Below, one piece after another: positions 33,200-44,526 of a stretch of 64,000 bases of DNA. The first letter of the stretch is position 1; every line of letters starts with the position of its first letter. Source of the DNA: Pelobates cultripes (taxonomy: Eukaryota > Chordata > Amphibia > Anura > Pelobatidae); NCBI GenBank assembly GCA_933207985.1, contig OW240917.1:123899189-123963188 (forward strand), written 5' to 3'. A model generated the notes under the pieces. It saw only the letters and a list, made by a program, of their open reading frames with translations. It was not told where the DNA came from and searched no databases. A program made the position numbers and the translations under genes.

Positions 33200-33681
33200 T
33201 TAGAAAACTATGGGCATTAATATAGAGTTGCACCCCTTCTTTGCCACTATTCTGAGGAGACATTGCACAATATTTTGGATTGTGCATTTGCACCCATTCA
33301 GTCAATAGAGTATTTCTGATTTCAGGCACCAACATTGGAAGGTCTGGCTCGCAATTAGAATTCTAATTTATCTAAAAGGTGTTCAATTGGGTTAAGGTCA
33401 GAGCTCTGTACAGGCCACTCAAATTTTTCCAAGCTAAACTCATCTAGGAGTCCACGTCTGGATTACACCACTCTACTCTTGTGTACATTACTCAAAAGCA
33501 AGAGATTATGAGAACACATTTAAAGTCACCGAGTCTACGGTATGTCCCATTGTACTGTCAGTGTTTGATTATGGAGGTTTCATGAGTTGGGTTTTGTGCA
33601 CCTTTTAGCAATGGATAAGAGAGAAACACCTAAACTCAATTAAAAGTGGTGTCTAAAAACCTTTGGCTACATAGTGTATTT
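33200..33681 (-). pseudogene. Tc1/mariner transposase remnant, internally deleted
   Basis: On minus at 33410-33440, EKFEWPVQSSDLNPIEHL contains the Tc1 signature WPxxSxDLNPIEHLW, whose D belongs to the DDE triad, and NxGxN-type C-terminal residues follow in broken frames toward 33205 (GANAQSKILC, near MGANAQ). The GGGCATTAATATAGAGTTG string (33211-33229) is the usual 3' untranslated start in fish and frog Tc1 elements. The other end, TTTGGCTACATAGTGTA (33664-33681), matches the usual TACACTATGTAGCCAAA terminal repeat. The catalytic centre between them is deleted, leaving under 500 bp of a normally 1.5-kb element. Not active. Confidence 0.85.
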
Positions 33682-34492
33682 TCCTAGTCAGGCCAGCCAC
33701 CAAGACTCAATGTAGCGCAGGAAACAAAAAAAGCAAAGCCAATAGTAAAAGGTCATTAATTTCTTGGGTGCTTAATGGCATGTGCATGTCCATTTTCAGA
33801 ACTTGAAGGTTCTGACTAGAAATTCTGAGTCTGTATGCTATGTAATATTTTATTCCAAAATATATATAAATATTTGTATGAGATGAGGGTCATTGCACCC
33901 TTTTTAGAATTCTGGTTTTCTATTTTTCATTTTACATTGCCATATTGTTACCTCAGACATTTTACTATCTTGTTCCTCAGATATCTTCTTGTTTTGCAGG
34001 CTGTTTGTGATGTTGCATTTGCTTTCAAGTGTTTTGTTATTCCTGGAGGCAGGTAGAAAACATTCATCATGTTATGATTAATCTATGCAATGTGATTGCT
34101 AGATTAGCTATAAACTTGCAAATATAAATCATCTTCGATGGCATGTTTTCAAGGAAAAATAACATATCTTACTATAAAGTCTTTCTGGACAGAACTTGTA
34201 GTGCTTGCCCCCGTGGCACAAAGAGGGAGCCCAGAGCTTTATTGAGCAATGGAGCACATTGTATAATTATAATGCAATGCCTAACCTCCACAGCCAGCAG
34301 TTTTACTATTTACTACAGGTCTTTACACATCAGACAATTATATACACAGTTCAGACAGTTATATACACAGTTCAGAGTTCATGTTTAAAGTAGAAACTGG
34401 AGTCTCCTATATTTATTAGGTTCCTGAGATGACACATGCATTTCTCACTTTACTAAGTGGTCATGACCTACTACAAAAGGAAGCCCCACTTG
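33682..34492. other. Non-coding, nothing recognised
   Basis: A 21-bp direct repeat, CAGACAATTATATACACAGTT / CAGACAGTTATATACACAGTT, lies at 34331-34373. No domain in the short ORFs. Confidence 0.5.
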
Positions 34493-35474
34493 CAGGGGCG
34501 TTTTAGCCGCGAGGCAAACAAGGCATTTGCCTTGGGCGGCATTTTCCAGGGGGCGGCAAAAAACGCCGCCCCCAAATGCCCAGGGCAAATGCCTAGTTAG
34601 CCTCGCGGCTAACAGACATGCCGGGTGCTGGGCGGGCGGCTGGCGAGGGAGAACTTCCTCTGAGCGGTCTGCTCAGCTCCCTCGCGTGCTGCAGAGTGAG
34701 GCTGGGAGCCGGAATATGACGTCATCGACCCAGCTCCCAGCCTCACTATGCGGCGCGCGAGGGAGCTGAGCAGACCGCTCAGAGGAAGTGCTCCCTCGCC
34801 AGCCGCCCGGTAGCCACTGGACCACCAGGGAGAGAGAAACCCCCCCCCAGCACTCCCAAAGGTAAGGGTAAATAAAAATAAAAATGTGTTAATGTGAGTG
34901 AGTGTGTGTATATGTCTGTGAGTGTGTCTGTTAATGTGTGTGTTTGTTAGTGTGTGTGTGTTTGACTGTGTGAGTGTGAGTGTGTGTGTGTCTGCTAGTG
35001 TGTGAGTGTGTGTCTGCTAGTGTGTGTCTGCTAATGAGTGAGTGTGTGTCTGTTAGTGTGTATGTGTGTGTCTGAGTGTTAGTGTGTGTGTGTGTGTGTG
35101 TCTGCTAGTGAGTGTGTGTGTCTGCTAGTGAGTGTGTGTGTGTGTCTGTTAGTGTGTGTGTGTGTGTCTGACTATGTGTGTGTCTGTTAGTGTGAGTGTG
35201 TTTGCCTGTGTGTGTGTCAGTGAGTGTGTCTGTTAATGTGTGTGTGTGTGTGTGTGTTTGTTAGTGTGTGTGTCTGACTGTGTGAATGTGTGTGTGTGTG
35301 TGTGTCTGCTAGTGAGTGAGTGTATGTCTGTTAGTGTGTGTGTCTGACTGTGTTTGTCTGTTAGTGTGTATGTGTGTGTCTGACTGTGTGTCAGTGAGTG
35401 TGTGTGTGTGTGTCTGCTAGTGTGTGTTTGCCCGTGAGTGTGTGTGTGTCTGTTAGTGTGTGTGTGTGTCTGTT
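34493..35474. mobile_element. hAT-like element 5' part with long GC-rich palindrome and TG tract
   Basis: Starts CAGGGGCGTTTTAGCCGCGA. The arms AGGCATTTGCCTTGGGCG (34519 on) and GCCCAGGGCAAATGCCTAG, and GCTGGCGAGGGAGAACTTCC (34640) with GCGGCTGGCGAGGGAGCACT on the other strand (near 34800), form a long foldback around AATATGACGTCATCG. The string CCACTGGACCACCAGGGA is shared with the CAGGCCCGGACTGG hAT family (4880), and both have a CA/TG array at the same relative place. A sister family is likely. The 3' end is lost at the gap. Confidence 0.65.
34887..35474. repeat. TG-rich minisatellite
   Basis: Loose units of TGTGTGTCTGCTAGTGAGTG / TGTGTCTGTTAGTG type, running into the gap. Confidence 0.93.
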
Positions 35475-35574
35475 NNNNNNNNNNNNNNNNNNNNNNNNNN
35501 NNNNNNNNNNNNNNNNNNNNNNNNNNNNNNNNNNNNNNNNNNNNNNNNNNNNNNNNNNNNNNNNNNNNNNNNNN
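35475..35574. other. Assembly gap, exactly 100 N
   Basis: A run of 100 N within the TG tract. The ORFs spanning it are not real. Confidence 0.99.
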
Positions 35575-35960
35575 AAACCCTGTGATTGAGAATTTTAGTC
35601 AGCTGGAGAGCCATGGTTTAACACCTCTAATAATTAATATGAAGCCATTGGAATGTTAGCCGCATTGTTCCATTTACAAAGTTTGTAAAGAAATGCAAAT
35701 ATATAAAAGTAACATTAAATAATCGAAGAACAAAAATGTAAGACGAAGCATAAATGGCATTATATATAAAAAAATAAATATCTTTTAAAAATAAATAAAA
35801 AAATACAATAATTTGATATGGCTATAGTGAATACTCACACTGGGATATTTTCAAAGGCATCTTCAAAATTTTCCTGTAGCAAACAAAAAACACACTATAT
35901 TAGTAATTTAATATGGCAAAAAATATTTAAACCAATACAAAAACAATGGAATCTGTTCCT
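35575..35960. other. AT-rich non-coding, nothing recognised
   Basis: The first few codons out of the gap and A-rich sequence only. Confidence 0.5.
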
Positions 35961-36135
35961 TTAAGGATCAATTATGATCCATTCGGTCACAACAATCTGA
36001 TCTTTAAGTGCCATATGCCCAGTGGAATGCCTCACTAATTTAAGAACTATAATGTTAATACTATTGCAGGTCATTCCATAAAGGCGTTTTAGGGATCGGA
36101 TTGTGATGACAGCGAAGAATTCTACTGATCCTTAA
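35961..36135. mobile_element. Small TTAA MITE
   Basis: TTAAGGATCA at the left and TGATCCTTAA at the right are inverted. GATCCATTCGGTCACAACAA and GGATCGGATTGTGATGACAG extend the symmetry loosely. 175 bp, no ORF. Confidence 0.6.
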
Positions 36136-36399
36136 AGAGTTACAGTAATTTACACAACAAACAAATTAAAAATAAATGAAAATAAAAAAACCACACCTTA
36201 CATAAAAATGAGAAGTTAAATTGCTAAACTAATTATTTAACAGACATCCTATTAACAACAAAAAACTCACAATGTTATGTTTGTACAATACAGTCATATC
36301 TTTGATTATACTCATCACAATTCTTGTTAGATTGTAAACATCTGCTTTAACCTTTGCCACGTATTAAAGGGACACTATAGTCAACAAAACGACTTTAGC

Positions 36400-39208
36400 T
36401 TAAAGCGGCACTGTCATGCCGAACTTACCTTTCCTCAATCTCTTCCTCTTCTCCCCCTCTCTCAGGATCTGTTATTCTTTTCTTCCGGTCTTCTTTAGTT
36501 TTCTTTAAAATCATAAGACAAAGTAGGGACTCTTTGCCTTATGGAGGGATTCCTCCGCTTGACCAGCGGAGGAGCAAAGTGTGCTTCATTTCCGCTGGTC
36601 AGAGCAATTTTCCCATGATCCCTAGCTTTCCTCAGTGTTCCCACAATGCTTCCTGTCATTTTACACAAAACTGCCGAATTGCGTTCTAACTGAATGACAA
36701 CAGTCTGTTCGTTTCTTTTAGAACGCAATTCGGCACTTTATTCGGACCAGAATTTCATTCGAATGAATGAAACTCTGATCCTATTCTTGCTGTGGCTGCA
36801 TCTTGCAGCCGCTTAGTAGATAACTCCCTAATTCCCACGGTATCAGGGAGTTATCTACTAAAAGGCTGAAAGACCTAAATTGGTCTTTCAGCCAACTTTA
36901 CTAATACCAAGTAAAAATTACTTAGTATTAGTATGTAATATGCCCCTACTCGCTATACTGCGAGTAGGGGCATGTCTGGTAAACAGTGAGCAGCCTGTGG
37001 CTGCTCACTGTAAAAAAAACTATTGGCCCCCACCCCTAAACGACGGGTGGGGGCCCTAAAATAAAATAAGGGGGGGAGACCAAATGACCTACTGCCCCCC
37101 CCGGCCCCCACCCCTGAGCGGCGGGTGGGGGCAATAATGAGGGGGAGGGGACCTACTGCCCCCCCCCCGCCCCCACCCCTGGGCGGCGGGTGGGGGCCAT
37201 GAAGATAATGAGGGGGGGGACCTACTGTCCTCCCCCCCCGGCCCCCACCCCTGGGCGGCGGGTGGGGGCCATAAGGAGAATGGGGGGGACCTACTGCCCC
37301 CCCCGGCCCCCACCCCTGGGCGGCGGGTGGGGGCCATAGTGAGAATGAGGGGGGGGACCTACTGCCCCCCCCGGTCCCCACCCCTGGGCGCATGGTGGGT
37401 CCATGAAGATAATGTGAGGGAGGGGAAAACTCTACTGTCCTCCCCCAAGCCCCTGTACCCCTGGCGGGCGGGTGGGGACCTACTGCCCCCCTACTGCCCT
37501 CCTCCTATGAGCCTTAGGCTCAAGCGGAGCCCTCCATGGGGTGAAGATGGATTTATTTTTTTATGCCTCTTGGTTTTTCCTCGGCCGGTTTTTATACCGG
37601 GATTTTTATTTTATTTTCAATTCAACGGTTATGATGGTTTTTTTATTTGGCCTTTTTTGGGGCTGAAAAAAGATTTGAGAAAAAAGAAGACGTCGAATGG
37701 TAAGTTTAATTTTATTTTACAGGTTAGTTATTTTATCCCCCTCACTATTTTTTAGGGTGAGGGGGGGTAGGTAGGGACTTTTTTTTTTGGGTGTGGGGTG
37801 GGTGACTAGGGGCTTGGGGACACCTAGTCACCTTGGTGTGGGGGGGGTAATTGACTTAGGGCCCCCACCCGCCGCCCAGGGGTGGGGGGGGAGGACAGTA
37901 GGTCCCCCCCTCATTATCTTCATGGCCCCCACCCGCCGCCCAGGGGTGGGGGTGGCAGTAGGTCCCCCCCCCTTTCTCATTATGGCCCCCACCCGCCGCC
38001 CAGGGGTGGGGGCCGGGGGGGGGCAGTAGGTCCCCCCCATTCTCATTATGGCCCCCACCCGCCGCCCAGGGGTGGGGGCCGGGGGGGGCAGTAGGTCCCT
38101 CCCCCTCATTCTCACTATGGCCCCCACCCGCCCAGGGTGGGGCCGGTGAGAGTACAGGCAGGTTCCCCCCTCATCTCATGGCCCCCATCCGCCCAGGGTA
38201 GCCCGGGGCAGGTCCCCCACATGGCACCCACCCGCCGCCCAGGGGTGGGGGCCGGGGGGGGAGTACTGCCCCCCCTCATTCTCACTATGGCCCCCACCCG
38301 CCGCCCAGGGGTGGGGGGGGAGGACAGTAGGTCCCCCCCCTCATTATCTTCATGGCCCCCACCTGCCGCCCAGGGGTGGGGGCAGGGGGGGGCAGTAGGT
38401 CTCCCCCCTCATTATTGCCCCCACCCGCCGCCCAGGTGTGGGGGCGGGGGGGCAGTAGGTCCCCCCCCATTCTCATTATGGCCCCCACCCGCCGCCCAGG
38501 GGTGGGGGGAGTACTGGCCCCCCCCTCATTCTCACTGTTTAGGGGTGGGGGCCAATAGTTTTTTTTGTTTTTGGTTTTTACAGTGAGCAGCCACAGGCTG
38601 CTCACTGTTTAGTGGACATGCCCCTACTCGCGGTATAGCGAGTAGGGGCATTTGGGAGATTTTAATCTCCCTTGTGCTATTATGGGGGTCATATTGACCC
38701 CCATAGAGTGAGAGGGGGACCTGGGGGGGCTTATGAAGTGGTGGGGAGCACTGCTCCCTGCCGCTTCTATCTTTACATATTACAAGGAGGGAGCTGCATG
38801 CCGGTAGCTCCCTCCTTGTAATAACCTGCACGAACAAACATACACTGATACATTGTGTTTTTTTGTTTGTTCGGCTAATCTTTCTATTCACTCATTCGTC
38901 TGTCTGATGAATGAATGAATGAATAGATGAAATTCCCGTTCGCATGTCCAAGTGTTTCACTGGGCATGTGCGGGAATCTCACAGTCTGCCTAGTGTGGGC
39001 TGATGACGTGTCCCACAGGGACTTCACCTACCCACACAAAGATGGCTGCGCCCTGAATATAGATCGGGGCAGAAAATAAGGATTAAAAAATAGGTAATGC
39101 TGGGGGCTTAGGGGCATTTGGGGGTGACTAGTGAGTCAATTGGATGTAGTGGAGGCGGGAGAGGGGTTAAAAAAAGAAACAGAATTCGGCATGACAGTGC
39201 CGCTTTAA
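36400..39208. mobile_element. Complete TTAA element with G/C-rich inverted arrays, nested
   Basis: TIRs TTAAAGCGGCACTGTCATGC and GCATGACAGTGCCGCTTTAA are perfect over 20 bp and extend to GAA. The interior has further paired palindromes: AGTGAGCAGCCTGTGGCTGC (36986) with its partner at 38580; CCCCTACTCGC...GCGAGTAGGGG at 36943 and again at 38620; GGAGGGAGCTGC...GCTCCCTCC at 38787. G-rich minisatellites lie in opposite orientation either side of a spacer (37450-37850). No transposase, so it is non-autonomous. Same family as the end at 1-400. Confidence 0.88.
37020..38560. repeat. G/C-rich minisatellite in two opposed half-arrays
   Basis: Left array (37025-37440): GCCCCCACCCCTGGGCGGCG + GGTGGGGGCCAT units of about 70-80 bp. 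Right array (37857-38515): the reverse complement, GGCCCCCACCCGCCGCCCAG + GGGTGGGGG. Dense G-runs of four to eight make G-quadruplex formation likely on both strands. Proline/glycine-rich ORFs here are repeat translations. Confidence 0.93.
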
Positions 39209-39691
39209 GGAAGCAGTTTTGGTGTATAGATCATGATCCTGCAGTCTCACTGCTCAAAACTCTGCAATTTAGGAGTTAAATCCCTTTTGTTTCGGTCCAT
39301 GCAGCCCTAGTCACACCTCCCTTGGCTGTGACTCCCACACCAAGCATGAAAAAAATTGGTTTCATTTTCAATTAGATGTAACTTCCTTTAAAAGTTCTTA
39401 TTACCTGCTCTCTAAAGTGAACTTTAATCATACACTGAATGCTTCTGTGGGGTCTAGCTAGCTATCAACAGTGCAGGGGATAATACATTTTAAATTAAAT
39501 AGAATTTGCAATGAAGGAAGTGTAAACATTAGCTGACTCTTTACAGGAAGTGCTTAGGGAGGCTGTGCAAGTCACATGCAGGGATGTGTGACTAGGGTGC
39601 ATAAATAAAGTGATTTAACGCCTAAATGGCAAGTAATTGAGCAATGAAACTGCAGGGAAATGATCTATACACCAAAACTGCTTCATATATT

Positions 39692-42379
39692 TTAAAGATT
39701 GACACCCCACGGTATTGTATACTTAGTGTTTTGATGCAATCATTTGAGTAAACAAAAATGGAGAAAATGTGTGGTGGTAATTTTTAAATTTTCATTTTGA
39801 CACACACATTGCTTTTTGACTGTGATTTAGGAGAGTCTGATGGTTATTGTAAGAAAACACTCCAGGTTGTTTTCTGCAAGGCCTCCTGGGTAAACATAAC
39901 CCCAAAAAAAACTAAAAAACTGAACGGCAAATGTTAATTTTTAAAATAAATTTTGTTAAATGGACCAGTGTGTGGTATCGTTTGAAGCAGTCCCCAATGC
40001 AGAGTCCATGCTGTCCAGGGCAATCAGGACGATGCATCTTTTTTGGGGATTCTACTTTGCCGCAGTAGGGGGGATTTGAAAAATAAAATGTGTAGCCCCA
40101 ACTCTGCTCTATCCCATCACAGCCCGGGGAGCAGGTGCATCACATTACAAAATCCCCGAAATCATCTGGAACTGAAACTGTAAAAAGTCAGTTGCATTCC
40201 AGGGTTTTCTTTTTTGCACAACAAGAAAGCGCTGTGGGTTGCAATCTGCAACCTTTTTGTACTAGGCCCTTGTCTTCCGTATAATTAGGTAAGGCTGCAG
40301 CAACTGACCTGCCAGATCAACCCCACCCATATGCCAATTATAGGCCTTGATGCACACTGGCTTCTTTGTGCTCTCAGCTCTGCCACGTACAGAGACCTCC
40401 ACAGTCCCCTCAGTGTGGATGGTGGTAAGAAGGTACGCATCCCTCTTGTCTCTGTACTTAACTGCCAACAGCTCCTCTTGGCCCAGAGCTGAGGTCTCCC
40501 CTCTTCGTAGCCAGGTGTGTGCAAGTTGTCCTGGGAAACCTGAACGGTTCTTTTTTTATTGTACCGCAAGCTACAGTATCAAAACAATACAGTAGCTTGA
40601 ACAAAGGGACACTTGTATAAAAATTGTCAGTATACAAGTGGTACCCATTGTTCATCAGGGGGAATATCAGGTCCCAGACAATCTTGCCACTTGTTCCAAT
40701 ATGTTCTGGGCAACCTGGAGGGTCAAGGTGGGTATCCTTTCCTTCATACACCCGGAAGGCCTAAGTATACCCGGTCTTGCTATCACAGAGCTTATACACC
40801 TTTACACCATACCTGGAGCTCTTGGAAGGAATATACTGCTCGAATCCCAGCCTTCCCTTATACTTCATCAGGGATTCATTCACGCATATATGCCTTCCAG
40901 GTGTATAAGCCTCTGCAAACCTTGCAGCGAAGTGGGTAATCAGGGGGCAGATCTTATACAGCCTATCAAACTGGGGATGCTCCCTGGGGGGGGCACAGGC
41001 TGTTGTCGCTGAAGTGAGTGAAATGCAGAATCATTTCATACCACTTCCTCGACATACACTGGGAGTAAATGGGGGTAGAGCAGATGTGGCTACTGCTCCA
41101 GTAGGAGTGGATGGGTGGCTTCTTTATGATGCCTATCAGCATAGTCAATGCCCAGAATTTTTTTTTCATTCTGGCTCATCGATGGGGGTCCATTGCTGCT
41201 TTGATGGGCATATAAATTAGTTTGGGCGACAATGTTCCCCAATACATCATCGCCCAGAAAAACCTCCATAAACTGCTGAGGGCTAAATCCTGTGACATCC
41301 ACAATGATGCCAGGATTTGCAGTGAAGGATGGGATATCTGGCCTCTGGCGATGAGGCTCTACCCACCGCTCAGCAGTACGGTCTACTTCTGGCAGGGGGA
41401 CTAACAGCAACAGCTACATCATAGCTAGATACATCACTAGCAGCAGACACAGTATCTAGTGATATATCTGAGCGCCTGGAAGGGTCAAAATCAAGGTTGG
41501 AGTCAGACTAGGACGCGTCAGACTAACGCATATGCATACGCCTCCTCAGCGCTCTGTGACACGATCACAGTTACTTTAATTTAGTGAACGGTCACACACA
41601 AAAAAAGTGCTGCTGTGCAAGAGCAGGATAGGGGTTAATGGCTCTGAAAAGAAGTTTTGGGTCTTACCAAAAAAAAAAAAAAACACAAAAAACTAACCCA
41701 TATAAAAATGCACAGACCGCAAAATAGTGCTGCTGTGCAAGAGCCAATGATTATAGTGATCACTGGCAAGATAGGGGTTAATGGATCTGAAAAGAGCCTT
41801 TGGGTCTCACAATTTTACAAAATTCTACCTAAAACTACCTAAATTTCTCTACCTAAAATACAGATCTCTTTCCCTCTCTTACTAAAACACAAGTGAAGAG
41901 AGGGAGGGAGATCTACACTGATCAGAGTCAATATTTACTAATATTGACCTAATCAGACAAATGGGGTTCATAGTTAGAATAAATATTATTCTAGGGGAAA
42001 GCTCTGATTGGATGTCCCTAGCCTGCCTCTATGATGAGGCAGGCTAGGTACACCCCCAGATCCCCCATGATGCCCTGCCTTTTGGAGCCACATGGTGTTA
42101 ATAGATTAATTGATTTAATATTTTTTGTTCATTTTTTTTCTCTGTATAATCTTCACTGAGTGCCTCAACCCCTCAAAGCACTCTGCTTCCGATGCTCTGC
42201 TTGACGGCCGGGTGCCACGTGGAGCAACCCGGAAGCTCCCGGCAATAAGGAGAGGTATTGCATGATGCCTTCGACATCGAGGCATCGCTGCAATACCATC
42301 AGAGCAGCCGGAAGTGATTATGATCGCTTCCAGAACTCTAATTAGCTGCGGACGTATTCCGTACGTCCGCGGTCCTTAA
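39692..42379 (-). mobile_element. piggyBac-type DNA transposon, decayed
   Basis: The right end (5' on minus) is TTAAGGACCGCGGACGTACG at 42379 leftward, with the palindrome GCGGACGTATTCCGTACGTCCGC just inside. The left boundary is placed at TTAA 39692-39695, just beyond the split MITE; this end is less certain because the terminal repeats match poorly. The transposase relic (40080-41580) lies on minus. The 5' untranslated part has direct subterminal repeats: AGTGCTGCTGTGCAAGAGC with ATAGGGGTTAATGG at 41607-41642 and 41725-41785. Such paired repeats are common inside piggyBac ends. Confidence 0.75.
40080..41580 (-). pseudogene. piggyBac transposase (DDE_Tnp_1_7-like) pseudogene
   Basis: Cut-and-paste transposase relic. 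From 41575 leftward: an AEEAYAYAL start-like region and an acidic stretch SNLDFDPSRRSDIS; then IPSFTANPGIIVDVTGFSPQ and FLGDDVLGNIVAQTNLYAHQ; then LIGIIKKPPIHSYWSS and MSRKWYEMILHFTHFSDN; then SSRYGVKVYKLCDSKTGYT (Asp at 40782-40784); then GYHLYTDNFYTSVPLF (Asp at 40626-40628); then VKYRDKRDAYLLTTIHT and YNWHMGGVDLAGQLL (Asp at 40316-40318). All three catalytic aspartates of the family can be read, but at least three frameshifts and several stops break the gene. One stop replaces the Trp expected after RKTRA at about 40262. No start codon is certain. Not active. Confidence 0.92.
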
Positions 42380-43056
42380 GGTCCATTTTTTTGTCAGATG
42401 TACTGTGATGAGACCAATCCCGCCACTGTGCATTGGAGGTTGCCTGCCTGCTGCCTTTTGACTATGGACCGGCATTTAAATACTTTATTTTCCTATGCAG
42501 AAAGGTGTATTCATGTATTTCTGCCCGGGCGTTTGATAGATTCTATCTACTGAACAAACAGCAGTCTATTGGCCTCCCAGGAGCCGCGGTTAGCTTGCAG
42601 GCACCGCCAATTGACTACCCAGAAGCCATGGTTAACCGACTATACCGGGTGGCCACGGCTACGCATACTGAACACTGGATGGCAGCAGTCTGCAGTTCAC
42701 ACGCGGCCGGTTCATTCACAGATTTACTGAATTAACTCATTTAACCCAGATAGCTATGCCATGGAGCCTATTCTTGCTATAAAAGACTTTGGCTCCATGG
42801 CAATTGAACTCTATGTGTGTGGTCTGAGTGCCATTCAGTAATAATGTGCGCTCAGACCTAAGCTATCTGGGGATATGTTGCATGTCTGTATTTTATGTAA
42901 TAAATGTAACCTTGTGTATTTTACTGTCTTTTTACTGCCATGTGCATAATGGAGTTTTGCCTCTGTCCTTGGAGATAATTGTATTACTTCCCAATTATCT
43001 CCAGGATAGAGAGGAGGGATTGTGATGTCATTGTGGGAGTGTTCATCTGTGTTGTA
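42380..43056 (+). mobile_element. LTR-retrotransposon remnant 5' of hAT copy 3
   Basis: 42970-43050 repeats the arrangement GGAGATAATTGTATTAC..AATTATCTCC + GAGGAGGGATTGTGATG + TGGGAGTGTTCATC seen at 11839-11930. AATAAATGTAACCTTG (42898) is a possible polyadenylation signal. A 100-codon ORF (42433-42735) is not recognised. The hAT element at 43057 is inserted in, or joined to, this sequence. Confidence 0.35.
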
Positions 43057-44526
43057 CAGGCCCGGACTGGCCATCGGGCACACCGGGCAAATGCCCGGTC
43101 GGCCGCGATGGCCGTGGGGCCGAGGCCGGCAGGGGATCTCCCCGGCCGGCCCCTGCAGGGCCAGCGCTATCCGAGCGCCGGCCTTGCATAGTGCCTCCAT
43201 GGGCAGGTGGGGAGATCAAAGATCTCCCTCACCGGCCCACAGGCAGGGAGATGCGGCCGCCGGCTGGGTGAGGGAGGGAGGGAGAGAGGACCGGCGGAGC
43301 TCTAACAAGCAGCTCCGCCGGGTCCTCTCGCGAGATTCTGAGCGTTGCCGCGGCAACGCTCAGATCTCGCGAGAGTGAACTCTAACCTATAGGTTAGAGT
43401 TCACTCTCACCACTGGACCACCAGGGAAGGCAGCATGGCTCCCCCTCCCAGGCAGAACGGCTCCCTCCCCCCCTCCCAGGCTAAAGGTAAGAAGGGAGGG
43501 GGGGGGAGACATAACTTTAAAAAAAAAATTATTAATAAAAAAAAAATATATATATTTAAAATTAATTCCCAAACAGCACCCCCAGACACACACAGCACCC
43601 CCAGACACACACAGCACCCCAGACACACACAGCACCCCAGACACACACTGCACCCCAGACACACACAGCACCCCAGATACACACACAGCACCCCAGACAC
43701 ACACAGCGCACCCAAACACACACAGCGCACCCAAACACACACAGCACCCCCATATACACACACAGCGCACCCGAACACACACAGCACCCCTAAACACACA
43801 CAGCACCCCCAGATACACACATAGGTCTTACCCTATATGCACTCTTAATCCTCTACACACATACACACACACACACAATCTTCTATACACACTCTGGGTC
43901 CTTTACACACTAGATCTCTTACACAAACACAGTGCACCACCTACACACACACTACATTCCTTGTAAGGAAACACATACAACATTCTCTAAACACACCCTC
44001 TCTACAACCCCATCACACACTACATCACCTATACACACACACTACTGCCCGTATGCACACACTCGCTACATCCCCAAAACACTATGCCCCTATACACGCA
44101 CTCTCTACAGCCCCTAGCCACACATATTACACCACACATATTACACCTATTTACACAGTACCATACCACACTCTACACACATGCAATCATACAAGCAGGC
44201 GCCAAACAAATGCGCAATACACTTTCCTGGCCCTTTTGTCCTCTGGTTTCCCACTTGTGGAGACACCAGAGACAATTTAAAAGCAAACACAGTGCAAGTA
44301 TGTTATTACATTTGCTTGCACTGCGCAGAACAAATACAGGGCCTTTTTCTAATGCCAGAGCTCTTCAGCAGGGCTCTGCGCATTGAACCAACATGCTCAC
44401 TTTGAGAGGGGGCGTGCTTGTCATTAGTGATGACAAAACACACCCTCTCTGGCCCCGCCCCCTTCTTGGGGGGGCCGCTCTAATTGAAAAATGCCCGGGC
44501 CTAATTTTTTTCCCAGTCCGGCCCTG
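43057..44526. mobile_element. hAT non-autonomous element (copy 3), chimeric flanks
   Basis: 5' end CAGGCCCGGACTGGCCATCG after GTGTTGTA; 3' end CAGTCCGGCCCTG before ACTGTGTC (44527-44534). The flanks do not match each other. From 43667 rightward it is nearly identical to copy 2; leftward it is clearly more divergent. The CA array (43570-43823) is much shorter than in copy 2. Confidence 0.88.

Larger units (their letters stand above)
36364..39690. mobile_element. AGGGACACTATAG MITE, split by a nested TTAA element
   Basis: The left end TTAAAGGGACACTATAGTC (36364) is interrupted at TTAA 36400; the body resumes at 39205 as TTAAGGAAGCAGTTTTGGTG. Near 39660-39686, GATCTATACACCAAAACTGC + TTCAT is the inverse of TGAAGCAGTTTTGGTGTATAGATC at 39208, so the right arm is present. 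The final right TIR is missing, replaced by the piggyBac element that begins at 39692. The GTGACTAGGG region and poly-pyrimidine blocks carry no ORF. Confidence 0.7.

Noticed and set aside
36953..38605. Proline/glycine-rich ORFs on both strands, collagen-like at first sight
   Set aside because: Frames of the G/C-rich minisatellite; no Gly-X-Y periodicity and no start or exon context.
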